NCBI GenBank assembly: GCA_030762895.1
Contig: CM061067.1
Span: 103,194,888-103,258,887 of the forward strand
Reading direction: 5' to 3'
DNA length: 64,000 nt
DNA from: Sophora flavescens
Lineage: Eukaryota; Streptophyta; Magnoliopsida; Fabales; Fabaceae
The notes under the pieces are model-generated. The model searched no databases. It was given only the letters and a program-made list of their open reading frames with translations, and was not told the DNA's origin. Below, in pieces: positions 12,601-21,715 of this stretch. The translations under genes and the position numbers were made by a program. Each line of letters begins with the position of its first letter. Positions within the stretch are counted from its first letter, which is position 1.

Positions 12601-12840
12601 CAACAACACATCACCATGCCATATCCATATTGTATAACTCAAGCAAATCCCTTCACAAATCAAATGAGTACGTATATCCTTCACCGTACATTTCCTCGTA
12701 TTCAAACACTTGACACAATTAGGAACATTCCTTTGAGCAAATTCTATAAATTCTCCCACCCCCTTCAAATACTCAGCACTAGTGCGCTTACAAACCATCC
12801 AACTATGATCCATAACTAGATAGGTCCTGTAGATATACAA
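9699..12840 (-). pseudogene. TNP2-type CACTA transposase, nearly full length, broken
   Basis: Read from ATG at 12840, the product starts MDHSWMVCKRTSAEYLKGVG and follows the plant CACTA transposase order: a transposase-associated N-terminal domain (to about 12500), the TNP2 core with HPADSMQWKNID, LGLATDGMNPYGN and NMPPWLC, then FFDLPYWRKLDVRHCIDVMH and VEKNVCDSVIGTLLNIQGK, a DUF4218-like part with LKSHDCHILMQQLLP and MYFPPSFFDIMVHLIVHLVR, and a DUF4216-like C-terminus with WVLDYTKLTVPVFKCKW. It would cut and rejoin element ends. Lesions are an in-frame TGA at 12496, a frameshift near 11590, another near 11040 and a TAA near 11010. Compared with relatives, the DUF4218 part seems to lack about 27 residues after AIRGK. 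No introns are evident. Confidence 0.88.
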
Positions 12841-12894
12841 AACATATATCTAATATAAGGACAATATGAGAGATTGAAAACTATAGTTTTTGAA

Positions 12895-13025
12895 GATTGC
12901 CAAGCACTGGTCACGGCCTGGCAGTGATGTCCATCACGACCGTAACGTGCCAACTGAACCAGACCATCACAGGCAGAACTGATCACGACCTAGCCGTGAT
13001 GAGCATCACGGTCGTGACAGATCAA
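12895..13025. repeat. GGCCGTGATG palindrome cluster in CACTA-1
   Basis: Short inverted motifs of the type CACGGCCGTGATG occur four or more times. The same cluster is conserved at 38070-38185 in CACTA-2 and 61540-61650 in CACTA-3, upstream of the transposase genes, in what is probably a 5' leader or intron. Confidence 0.7.
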
Positions 13026-13159
13026 CCAGCAGAGCAACATGCACTCAAAACCAAAAATAGCGACATTCCAAACAACTCAAACTCACGGTTTCAAGTTTCA
13101 ACTACTGAGACTACAGTTTCAACATACACTCAAAACCAAAAATAAAAAAATGTGCCCTA

Positions 13160-13530
13160 AACACTCACCAGAAACAGGTGCTCGCATGGTGGTGGGGAGG
13201 GGAGCTCGAGTGGTGGCCAACGTTCGATGTGGTTACTGAGAGCAGAGGAACAAGGAGAGTTAGTGCGCGGGAAGGGGAAAGAGAGATGTCAAGTTATTGC
13301 AAAGAATGAATGGAAAGACTGAGTTAGGGTTAAAAATGTACCTCACGGTGGTGGCGAAGAAGCCCTCGCGGTGGTTGCGGTGGATATGAGCTCGCGATTA
13401 GGGCAGAGTGAGAGTGAGAGTGTGAGTGAGGGTTAAGAGTGAGGGTTGAGCGTGATGAAAAGAGAAAAGAGACGTACAGAGTGAAGTGTAGAAGGCGCGC
13501 GGGTGTAAACCAAAATAAAACAACATTTGA
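13160..13530 (-). promoter_or_regulatory. CACTA-1 transposase 5' leader / promoter region
   Basis: This GC-richer stretch with CT-rich repeats on the minus strand is conserved in all three CACTA copies (37500-37840 and 60960-61290). Splice-donor-like GTGAG|GTAC and TTCTG|GTGAGT occur in the same places, suggesting noncoding first exons of the transposase transcript. Confidence 0.45.
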
Positions 13531-13904
13531 CGTTAGTTGTTTGTAAAAACTGACGTTAAAGGTCATATATTTAACGTCAGTTGTCTTAAGAAACTGACGT
13601 TAAAAGTGTGTATGTTTATACAAAAATATTAATTCCTTTGACTATTTATTTAATTGAAGTAAAAATCAAACTTTTAACGTCAGTTGTATTAAACAACCGA
13701 CGTTAAAAATAAATATTTTTTATTTTAAAAGCATTTTTAACATCAGTTGTTGAAGACGACTGACGTTAAAAGTGTATAAGTTTCTGCAAAAAAAAATCAT
13801 TCCTTTGACTACTGTGCTAACCCATGCACCTTGTAACTTAATCCTCTTAATGAGCATTAAGTTTATAGATAAGTTTTCAAGAAAATCAGAGAGACTCTAT
13901 TCTC

Positions 13905-14088
13905 TATATAAAGTGTCATTCTTCTGTATCACTCTGTAAATACACCCTCTTCTTTTCCTCTATATTTCGTGCGTTTTCTATTCCTTCACAATATGGTTCT
14001 ATCACATTTGAGACTTTTGTTATTTCTTCCTATACCTAGACTTAAAGGTCTCTGTCTTAATGGTCAAAAAACTTCTGAGGTTGAGTAA
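13905..14088 (+). CDS. short conserved ORF with TATA box, copy a of CACTA-1
   Basis: A TATATAAAG box at 13905-13913 is followed by ATG at 13993 and a 31-codon frame ending TAA at 14088. The product begins MVLSHLRLLLFLPIPRLKGL and ends CLNGQKTSEVE. It runs against the transposase. A relative with the same LPIPRLK and CLNGQ core sits at 14943 in this element, and two each in CACTA-2 and CACTA-3. Upstream 100 bp are also shared, starting from CCCATGCACCTTG. I do not recognise the protein; the N-terminus is hydrophobic and basic. It may be the first exon of a captured host gene, since TCT(A/G)AGGTTG could serve as a splice donor. Confidence 0.45.
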
Positions 14089-14898
14089 ATCACATAATAT
14101 GACTCCCTTACTTTATTCCATCTCCTCCCCAAGTGACTATGGATAAAGCACAGATGGAGCATCAAGGACTTCAAATGATGGAGGGGATCGATGCATCCAT
14201 TGGAGTTTCTGAGGACAGAACTGAGAAGAAATTGATGTTGAAGCAGAAACTTTTTAATATTTTAGTGCTATGTTGCAGAAATTTTTTATCTTTTAATCAT
14301 GTAATTGTAACTTATGAATCGCTTCAATGAGATACGATTTGATTATACATATAACACTTTTATGTTAAGTGTTTATTTATTTTAATTTTCACAAGAATAT
14401 GTTTACTAATTCAAGCTAATTAATGAAGATTAAAAATAAACTTGTTTAATATTTACACAAGTTCTTTACACAACTGACGCAAATAGTGATTTAATATTTA
14501 CAAACTGCCATCACCTCATTTTTAACATCAACTTAATTTATGACTGCCAAGTTCCCGTATATTACTTTATTTCCAATATTCATTCTGCACGTTTATAATG
14601 TATAGGATTATTTACGTCAGTTATTTATTATACTGAAGTAAAAATCACACTTTTAACGTCAGTTGTATAAAAAACTGACGTTAAAAATAAATATTTTTTA
14701 TTTTAAAAACACTTTTAACGTCAGTTGTATTAAACAACTGACGTTAAAGGTGTATAAGTTTCTGCAAGAACATTCATTCCTTTGACTACTGTGCTACTTA
14801 CCCATGCACCTTGTAACTTAATCCTCTTAATGAGCATTAAGTTTATAGATAGGTTTTCAAGAAAATCAGAATAGCTTAGTAACTTCATCCCCTGCTCC

Positions 14899-15041
14899 TA
14901 TAAATAGCTTCCTTCCATCCTTTTAATTTTCTGCTTCACAATATGGCTTTGTCATGGAGATTAACTTCATCACTCTTTCTTCCTATTCCTAGACTCAAAG
15001 ATCTTTGTCTTAATGGTCAAACAACTTCTAAGGTTGTGTAA
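14899..15041 (+). CDS. short conserved ORF with TATA box, copy b of CACTA-1
   Basis: TATAAATAG at 14899-14907 is 36 bp before ATG at 14943; the 32-codon frame ends TAA at 15041. The product starts MALSWRLTSSLFLPIPRLKD. The same frame is kept in CACTA-2 at 35844 to 35746 and 37025 to 36927 on the minus strand. Basic residues and hydrophobic residues at the N-terminus would be compatible with organelle targeting, but this is inference. Function unknown. Confidence 0.5.
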
Positions 15042-15055
15042 ATCACATAACATGG

Positions 15056-15283
15056 GTGATAAGATTGTGTAAATCACATAATGTGAGTTGCTCACCTTAT
15101 CATCTTTCCGGAGAATCGGCGGCTACAGCTCCAGAACCTCAGCTTTGGAAGCAAATGACTGTTCCAAGACCATTGCTGAAACAGATCGGGTGCACCCTTG
15201 CTCAACCGCTCTTGAAAACTCAGTCGCTCGACTCTCCTCTCTTGCTCACCCGTGAAGGGAACGAAGCCTCAACAAATGTTTAG
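15056..15283 (+). other. possible captured exon downstream of the short ORF
   Basis: An open stretch contains LSGESAATAPEPQLWKQ followed by MTVPRPLLKQIGCTLAQPLL. Homologous but frame-broken sequence is in CACTA-2 (about 35400-35690) and CACTA-3 (about 59030-59230). It may be a second exon of the same captured gene. I do not recognise the family. Confidence 0.3.
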
Positions 15284-15519
15284 GATTTAAAACCCTTTCA
15301 ATCTAACTTTTTATAGGATTTTAAACCCTTTCATTCTTCTGTATCAGTCTGTATTACACTTCATGAATGAGATCCGGTTTGGGTTATTGATTCAACTTAT
15401 ACTTCGCACATATATTTTAGTTTTCAAAACAGAAACACAAAACATCAAAGCAATTGTGAAACTGAAACTTTGAGGAAGGCAATGCGGAAGGGTACGTATA
15501 CTAGATAAAAAAATTATTA

Positions 15520-15817
15520 AAATAACCTTTAACGTCTGTTGATGAAAAAACAGAAGTTAAAAGTGAAGTGACTCACTTTTAACGTAAGTTCAATGAAGAA
15601 CTGACGTTAAAATGTTCACTTTTAACGTCAGTTGTTTATTGAACTGACGTTAAAAGTGAGTCACTTAACTTTTAACGTCGGTCCTTACAACAACTGACGC
15701 TAAAATTGAATTAATGAAGTCTGATATTTACAAAACTGCCACCACCCCCTTTTTAACGTCTAGCTTTTGGTTAACTGACGTAAACCTTTCCCGTCTAATG
15801 TATATTTTCCACTAGTG
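15520..15817. repeat. CACTA-1 5' subterminal repeats
   Basis: Inverted AACGTCAGTT/AACTGACGTT pairs repeat about every 40-50 bp up to the terminal GTCTAATGTATATTTTCCACTAGTG-type end. More copies lie at 13525-13780 and 14610-14750. Confidence 0.85.
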
Positions 15818-15818
15818 A

Positions 15819-15819
<1 letters not shown>

Positions 15820-15888
<69 letters not shown>
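15820..15888. repeat. (AT)n microsatellite
   Basis: An uninterrupted AT run directly follows the CACTA-1 target duplication, within the gypsy-3 LTR. Its counterpart is the AT core at 6090-6125 near the opposite end of the LTR. Confidence 0.95.
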
Positions 15889-15891
<3 letters not shown>

Positions 15892-15998
15892 GAATGAGGT
15901 TTGAGCCTCTTTAAAAATGTGTTTGAAAAGGCTTCGGGATTGGGGCCTCACCCCCCTTTCCTAGCCGATCGCGACCTCGGTTTTGGGTCGTGACAAAT

Positions 15999-16011
15999 TT
16001 GGTATCAGAAC
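15999..16011 (+). promoter_or_regulatory. gypsy-3 primer-binding site
   Basis: TTGGTATCAGAAC follows the LTR end by three bases and matches the tRNA-Met primer site with one change from the usual GAGC. Confidence 0.75.
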
Positions 16012-16224
16012 TTAGACTCTCTTAATCAAAACTTCATTTAGAATGTAACTTAAGTTGTGGTTGAGGTCAGCATAGCACTAACTCGGGGATGTACCAGCCG
16101 GTGCACAGTGGTAAGTGTATGATCTAGTTGTCTATATGATTGAATTCAAAGATTTGAAACTTCATGAATATGTTAGAGAATGATGAAATGCTTGGATCTA
16201 TCTGATGCTTGAATTGATCCTTGA

Positions 16225-16530
16225 AAATCGCACTGGGGGCGGTGATAAGTAACGCCCAGTTGTGTGAGATTTTGGTTATGGAAAGGCACTAGGGATGGCG
16301 ATACGTAAAGCCCAGATGCATAGACATATGGAAAGCTTACTGGGGACGGTGATACATAATGCCCAGTAGAGCTTGTGAACTATAGATACTGGCCATATTC
16401 TACGGATGCCTAGCAATCATGTATCTGATGTTAGGACACCACACTGGGACGACGATACGTAACTCCTAGTTGCGAATGTGATGATGCCTATGAGGGATGG
16501 TGGTATGTAATGCCCGATAGAACAGTGATA
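16225..16530 (+). repeat. five hairpin repeats in gypsy-3 leader
   Basis: Five imperfect copies of ACTGGGGACGGTGATACGTA-like sequence, each followed by a GCCCAGT-like arm, start near 16231, 16287, 16340, 16443 and 16490. Each copy can pair ACTGGG with CCCAGT to make a stem-loop. They lie between the primer site and gag. Confidence 0.7.
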
Positions 16531-16734
16531 AGTTGAGGAAATTCAAGCATCATGATAGAAAATTTATTAATGGAATATGTTTTGGTATTACTAATGCAAT
16601 GTTGTAATGTGTTAAGATGTCCATATGTGATGAGTTATGAAATGAATTACCTATTATATGCATCATTGAAACACATATCTTGAGCTATTTTTCCTAGACA
16701 TTTTGATGCTAAATCATGCTCTATTTATATAGTT

Positions 16735-17517
16735 ATGGTGGACACACGACGTGGAACCGCCACTGGTCGTTCTGAGAGGAGAGAGGTTGACCAACCTGTG
16801 CTTGAGGAGGTGTCCCAACAGCAAGAAGGAGAGAACCAAGGACACCTTGTTGATACTCTGAGAGTGATGACTCAGACGATGGCTCAGATGCAAGGTGTAT
16901 TGAGAGATCTAGCCCAACGGTTACCCCCCTGCTTAGCAGCATTTTCCACCACCACCACCTCCACCTTCCTCAGTGGCATCCTCAGGGGAGAGTAGGGATG
17001 TTCTTGAGGGGGTGACTCCATCTAGGATGCCCTTATCCCCACCACCTCCTCCCCCTGAGGTTGATAAATTGATAGTTGTCCTGAAAGAGTTTAGGAGGCT
17101 GAAGCCTCCCACTTTCTCTAGTGTGGGCAATGGCGAAGATCCAACTCGTTTTATGGAGGAGGTTGAGCAGCTCCTCACTGCCTTGGGATGCACCCCTACC
17201 AGGGCGGTAGATGTGGTTAGCTTTCAGCTGTTAGGGGCAGCTAAGGACTGGTTTACATCATACAGGTGTCAGAGGGGTCTTTTTGCAGGTCAGTTGGAAT
17301 AGGGAGCCTTTCAGACAGGTTTTATGGAGACCTTTTTGCCTCGGGTGGAGAGGCAGTGCCCAGCGAAAGATTTTGAGAATCTTAGGCAATGAGATATGAC
17401 AGTCACAGAGTATTGTGACCGATTCTTGTACCTGGAAAGGTATTCACCTCACTTGGTGGGCACCCCCAACTTAGGGTGTTTCGCTTTGTGGAAGGGCTAC
17501 GAGATGACATATATATT
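16735..17517 (+). pseudogene. gypsy-3 gag, truncated and frameshifted
   Basis: The start ATG at 16735 gives MVDTRRGTATGRSERREVDQ, then a frameshift in a proline-rich stretch near 16940, then the conserved Ty3 Gag core with FRRLKPPTFSSV, GNGEDPTRFMEEVEQLL and AAKDWFTS. The usual run-on to EFxxxFxxxYFP and the zinc knuckle is partly visible (FLPRVERQCPAKDF, then VTEYCDRFLYLERYSPHLV) but broken by further frame changes. At 17518 it stops against the Cassandra LTR. No gypsy-3 pol is present in the window. Confidence 0.75.
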
Positions 17518-17612
17518 TGTAACATCCCTGACTGTTTTATGGATTGACGACTATCCCCACAAACCAACACGAGTCTTTTCAGCGTGCTTTGTCCTCACTC
17601 ACACGCTTCCTA

Positions 17613-17695
17613 GGAAAACTTTCCAGGAGGTCGGCCATCCCAAAATTGCTCCATGTCAAGCATGCTTAAATGTGAAGTTCTTAAGTGACAGGCTC
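17613..17695 (-). other. 5S rRNA-derived segment in Cassandra LTR
   Basis: On the minus strand the segment follows plant 5S rRNA through GTTAAGC-like A-box sequence and GGATGGGTGACC-like C-box sequence; here both are partly mutated. The second LTR copy at 18089-18175 is better kept, including GGATGGGTGACC. Not a 5S gene. Confidence 0.8.
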
Positions 17696-18088
17696 CCGAA
17701 AAGAAGATGCATCTTGTTGGTATAGGTAGTACCAATCAATTCATATAAGTCATCCTAACTGTATAGTCTCATACCTACACAATCTTAGGATCCATCTCAT
17801 TCGGGTGTGTAATCGGTTCATTCATGTATCCCTCCGCCTAGAGGTCTGCCAGGAGCCGATCCTTGTATGTGCCTTCTTGCACCGGCGACCACTCTCCGCC
17901 CTCGTCAGTCCCGGGTGTCACATGCCCACTAGCTTCCACTTGGTTCGTCCCCGACCCACACCGTACTAGGAGAGGTGCTGCTCTGATACCATTTGTAACA
18001 TCCCTGGTTGCTTTATGGATTGACAAGTGTCCCCATAAACCAACACGGGTCTTTTCAGTGTGCTTTGTCCCCACTCACACGCTTCCTA

Positions 18089-18175
18089 GGAAAACTTCCC
18101 GGGGGGTCACCCATCCCAAAATTGCTCCAAGTCAAGCATGCTTAACTGTGGAGTTCTTAAGTGATGGACTCCCGA
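18089..18175 (-). other. 5S rRNA-derived segment, second Cassandra LTR
   Basis: The minus strand contains CAGTTAAGCATGCTTGACTT and GGGATGGGTGACC, matching the A and C parts of the 5S internal Pol III promoter. In Cassandra this region is thought to act as an internal promoter. Confidence 0.85.
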
Positions 18176-19232
18176 AAAGAAGATGTATCATGTTGATATA
18201 GGTAGTACCAATCAATTCATATAAGTCATCCTCAACTGTGTAGTCCCATACCTACACAGTCTCGGGATCCCTCTCATTCAGGTGTGTAATCTGTTCATTC
18301 ATGTGCCCCTCTGCCTTGAAGCTTGCCAGGAGCCGCTCCTTGTTCGTGCCTTCTTGCACCGGCGACCACTCCCCACCATCATCAGCCCAGGGTGTCACAG
18401 GAGCATATACCAAGAGAAGCAAGCAAGCCTTGGACCTGTCCTAAATTCGTGACTGCTGAGGTAGGGGGAAGATGGTCTTTACTTTAGAGGCTAGGAAATG
18501 GACTGCATGCATGTCCATGATAAAAGAACAACTTGGGGTTTTGGAAGTCCATAACCCAAAACCTCAAGGAAATCTTTAAAATATTAATTTTTTTTTACTC
18601 CTCCTCTTACTTAATTTTTTTTTCTTTGATGATATTTTCATTTGAAAGTGGGTTGTAATAATTTTTCTTTTTCTCTCTTCTTTCTTTCTGGTCTCTCTAG
18701 CATAAATTCCTTTTTTTCGGTTGAATGTGTGCTGCGTTTTTTAGGAGGAGATATCCTCATATGCTTAGTGAAGGGTTGCATGCATGATATATGGTGCTAG
18801 TCTTGACATGCATGTGAGTTTTAGATCGATTTTAGAAAATATGAAGGTTGTTGTTTGGTGACCATTAGGATTGATGCATGTTGAGTTTATGATATGATTA
18901 TCACTTGCATGTTGATTTTGTGATACACATGTTTTGATTGGTAGTTGTTGATCTTTGGGGTTTTTTTACTGGTAAAATCTGTAGTTTTAGAATCATAAGA
19001 TGATACTTTTAGTGTATTAATTCTTTCAAATGAAATAAATAAATAAATAATAAAGTAAAATAAATGACAATATTTTTTTATTTGCGTGATGTTACAGTCT
19101 AAATTGAGAAGAATAAATAGTGTTAATGAATTGATGAAAACTGTACTATACCTACTAAACAAATCATAGATAATATATAAATAAAAATAAATAGGAAGAT
19201 GATAAGCCACCTACATAAGCTAAGTTTTAAAA

Positions 19233-19233
19233 G

Positions 19234-19325
<92 letters not shown>
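19233..19325. repeat. (AT)n microsatellite in gypsy-1 5' LTR
   Basis: A pure AT run of about 90 bp. The surrounding LTR (18405-20131) has no recognisable gene; a short open frame at 19652-19900 shows no known motif. Confidence 0.95.
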
Positions 19326-19330
<5 letters not shown>

Positions 19331-20131
19331 TTTCTAATCCCTTAAAATCAAGTAGCCTTAAGGAAATTATAAAGCATGCTTGTGCAGGTTGATATGATAG
19401 TAATTATGGAGTATATTTGAGATCATGCATGACGTATACATCTTGGTGATGTAATGAGAGAGTTACATCTTGTGAGTGGGAATAAATACTCTCCATGGAG
19501 ATGGTTTTTGGACCCATGTGTTTATGTATTACTATGGTAATTTAATATGTCAATTTCTAGGTAAAAAAAAAGTCAATTTCTAGTATATGGTATTATTGTT
19601 TTCCCTATAATTGTGGTGTAAATTCAAATATATTTCTAAGACATTTTTATCTTGAGTTTAGACATCTTACCCCTTTTTCTTGTTTGTTTCTGGAAATTAT
19701 ATATAAATTTTATAAAGATGGATGACTCCAATTTCACCCTTGAGTGTTACCTTTTGGATGTAAGCACCCCCTATTACCAAAGCATCAACAGTTTTTGCTT
19801 CACGGGAACAGTTGGTATTTTAGTCTACTACCATCCACTTCCAGACCTGCCACCCTTTGCCACCACAGGAAGCTACACCGTCTTCATGCCGCTGTCGTAA
19901 ATAGGAGTTTATCACAATAGATGACCTTTTTGACTTTTGAAGAGCATGTTATGTAGTCATTTCTCTTAGTAGTACGTAGAAAAGCGTTATAGTTTTTGGA
20001 CTCAATGTATTTTGTAATCCCTTTTATTCTATGTCTTGGAACCTCTACTGTAAAATATATGTATCTGATGCAACTTATATAATGTATGCAAGTTGGTTAC
20101 TTATTTATTCTTAGCAAGATAAATAATTTTT

Positions 20132-20566
20132 GGCTAAAATATCATTTTGGTACCTTAAATTCTTTTTTAGATTCAGTTTGGTCCCTTAACCTTTAAAAGG
20201 TCCAATTTGGTCCTTTAACTTGTCTTTGTTGACCCAAGTTAGTCCTCTCCGTCAATTAGTCAATAATGATGTTAATTTTTTGAGGACCAGGTTGAAACTC
20301 ATTAACAATTTAAAGAATCAGTTTGAAATTCGTTAACAATTTAAATGACTAGTTTGAAACATGTTAACAATTTAAAGGACCAATTTGAAACTCATTTAAA
20401 ACATAAGGGACCAAATTGAAATTAACATTGTTACTGACTTTATTGACGGAGAAGACTAACTTGGGAAAATAGGGACAAGTTGAGGAACCAAATTGTACCC
20501 TTTAAAAGTTAAGGGACCAAACTAAATCTAAAAAATAAGTTAAGGGACCAAAATGGTATTTTAGCC
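20132..20566. mobile_element. TIR/foldback element, 435 bp
   Basis: The left end GGCTAAAATATCATTTTGGT is an inverted copy of the right end, and about 95 bp pair between the ends through repeated GGTCCCTTAAC motifs. ATAAAT-like sequence flanks both sides, which could be a 9-bp duplication as in Mutator-like elements. No coding sequence. Confidence 0.65.
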
Positions 20567-20607
20567 ATAAATTTTTTGTAAGTAACTTCATGGGTGTCAC
20601 ACCTTGT

Positions 20608-20620
20608 TGGTATCAGAGCC
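20608..20620 (+). promoter_or_regulatory. gypsy-1 primer-binding site
   Basis: TGGTATCAGAGCC lies six bases after the LTR end and matches the tRNA-Met 3' end. Confidence 0.85.
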
Positions 20621-20779
20621 CAGTCTTTCCGATTGGGCCAAGGTTATGTGTTCGCTTAGATTTCTGTAGGCGATTTTGTTATATTACTTGCCCCAAACTC
20701 ATCATTGGTTATGTGGCACAACTTATATAGTGTTGAGCCTAACCAACTCAATATTATTGTTCTGTATGTACGGGAATCA

Positions 20780-21705
20780 ATGGCCAACGGGCAAGATATA
20801 ACTGAAACTCTTGAAGCCATTCAGGCAATGGCTCAGGCGACAACAGATGTATTGAAACAAATCAACCAAAATCAACCGAACAGGAGAGGAGATTCTTCTG
20901 AGTTAAAGGGACTCTCATATTTTAGAAAGAACAGTCCGTCACATTTCAAAGGAGAATATGACCCTGTGGCAGCCAAGCTATGGATCCAAGAAATAGAAAA
21001 GATCTTCAGAGCCATGAACTGCACTGATTAGCAAAAGGTGACCTATGCAACTTTTATGCTCATATGGGAAGCAAAATATTCGTGGGGAGGAGCTCGGAGA
21101 CTTTTGGAAAGAGAAGGCATTGAAATTACTTGGGAGGTATTCCGTACTCGTTTCTTGGAAAAATATTTCCCTGAACATCTAAAGCATGCTAAAGAATTAG
21201 AATTCCTCCAACTTCATCAATGTAATATGTCGGTAGGACAATATGCTGCTAAATTTGAAGAACTATCAAAATTCTCGACGTACTACCAGCATCATCCAGA
21301 TGAAAGATGGAAATGCGTGAAGTTTGAGTCGGGTTTGAGACCAGGAATAAGGAGATCTGTTGGATCCCTCGAGATCCGATATTTTCCTGCACTTGTGAAT
21401 AAGTACCGGATAATAGAAAGCTATGATCAACAAATAGATAGAAGACCGAAGAATTCTGGACCAGCTCACTTCAAGAAGAAAGGAAACTTCTCTCGGGACA
21501 AACCTTACCAGAAGCCATTCCAGCAACAACAATAAGGACAAACATCTACCGGAGTGGTGCGATGTTTCAAGTGCGGAAAGAGTCATGAGACGAAGTTGTG
21601 CCCAGAAAGAGTACATGTTTGCTACAATTGCGGCAAGCCCGGACATTATTCTGGTGACTGTAGACAAGAGATGAAAACACCGCAACCTTCTACTGTTAAC
21701 AACTA
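20780..21705 (+). pseudogene. gypsy-1 gag with two zinc knuckles, broken
   Basis: From ATG 20780 the frame gives a coiled N-terminus (DITETLEAIQAMAQATTDV), then the Ty3 Gag core: FKGEYDPVAAKLWIQEIEKI, a TAG at 21029 and a continuation with WEVFRTRFLEKYFPEHLKHA and MSVGQYAAKFEELSKF. At 21533 another stop precedes two CCHC-type knuckles, CFKCGKSHETKLC and CYNCGKPGHYSGDC; the first has a shortened middle. Apart from three stops the reading frame is well kept. It would form the particle shell. Confidence 0.85.
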
Positions 21706-21715
21706 GTAACCGAAG

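Larger units (their letters stand above)
9156..15817 (-). mobile_element. CACTA-1: CACTA (En/Spm) transposon with TNP2, ORF2 lost
   Basis: Both ends are CACTAGTG, and ATG flanks the element at 9153-9155 and 15818-15820, the 3-bp duplication typical of CACTA elements. Judged by its gene and by CACTA-2, the 5' end is at 15817 and the 3' end at 9156. Dense subterminal repeats of the type TTAACGTCAGTTGTT/AACTGACGTTAA occupy both ends. It carries a broken TNP2 transposase. The ORF2 region present in CACTA-2 is missing: ATATGGATCA at about 9592 is joined directly to TTGTTCCATTTTTCC. Length is 6662 bp. Confidence 0.92.
5967..15995 (+). repeat. gypsy-3 5' LTR (interrupted)
   Basis: The LTR starts TGTCACGACCCAAAATCGAG and ends CTCGGTTTTGGGTCGTGACA, directly before a primer site. 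About 100 bp at its two ends are inverted repeats of each other, including GAAGCCT and CAAACACATT motifs. Removing the nested TIR element (6518-7458), MITE (8415-8737) and CACTA-1 (9156-15817) leaves about 2.1 kb. The stretch 7461-8411 is LTR sequence with no gene I can recognise. Confidence 0.75.
5967..18399 (+). mobile_element. composite insertion: gypsy-3 5' part joined to Cassandra, flanked by GGAGC
   Basis: The insertion is bounded by GGAGC at 5962-5966 and 18400-18404; in the other LTR the same site is a single GGAGCA near 33133. The left terminus TGTCACGACC is the start of the gypsy-3 LTR. The right terminus GGGTGTCACA is the end of a Cassandra LTR. Inside are the gypsy-3 5' LTR (to 15995), its primer site, leader and gag (to about 17517), then a complete Cassandra. 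Gypsy-3 pol and 3' LTR are missing. Either the gypsy-3 remainder was lost in a precise rearrangement or a chimeric molecule was inserted. Confidence 0.7.
17518..18399 (-). mobile_element. Cassandra TRIM retrotransposon, copy 1
   Basis: Two direct repeats, 17518-17922 and 17994-18399, start TGTAACATCCCTG and end GGGTGTCACA. They enclose only 71 bp, which on the minus strand opens with TGGTATCAGAGC (tRNA-Met primer site) and ends with a purine-rich tract. So this is a terminal-repeat retrotransposon in miniature on the minus strand. Each LTR carries a 5S rRNA-derived segment, the hallmark of the Cassandra family. No protein is encoded, so mobility must depend on other elements. Confidence 0.88.
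4264..20601 (+). repeat. gypsy-1 5' LTR (interrupted)
   Basis: The LTR runs from TGTAACATCC to GGGTGTCACA. LTR-derived blocks are 4264-4790, 5698-5966, 18400-20131 and 20567-20601; the remainder is inserted DNA. The blocks align with 25183-25394, 31790-31875 and 32629-34380 of the 3' LTR, for example GTGAGAGTGTAGAGTGAG at about 4570 and 32643. A CA/TA microsatellite sits at 4441-4482. Confidence 0.8.

Noticed and set aside
15760..15951. Frame with a long Ile-Tyr repeat
   Set aside because: Translation of an AT microsatellite.
17613..17695. 5S rRNA gene
   Set aside because: Only part of 5S is present, mutated, inside a TRIM LTR and repeated in each LTR; it is a Cassandra feature.
19652..19900. 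82-codon frame in the gypsy-1 LTR
   Set aside because: No recognisable motif, in LTR sequence, with no counterpart to test because the 3' LTR is cut before this point.
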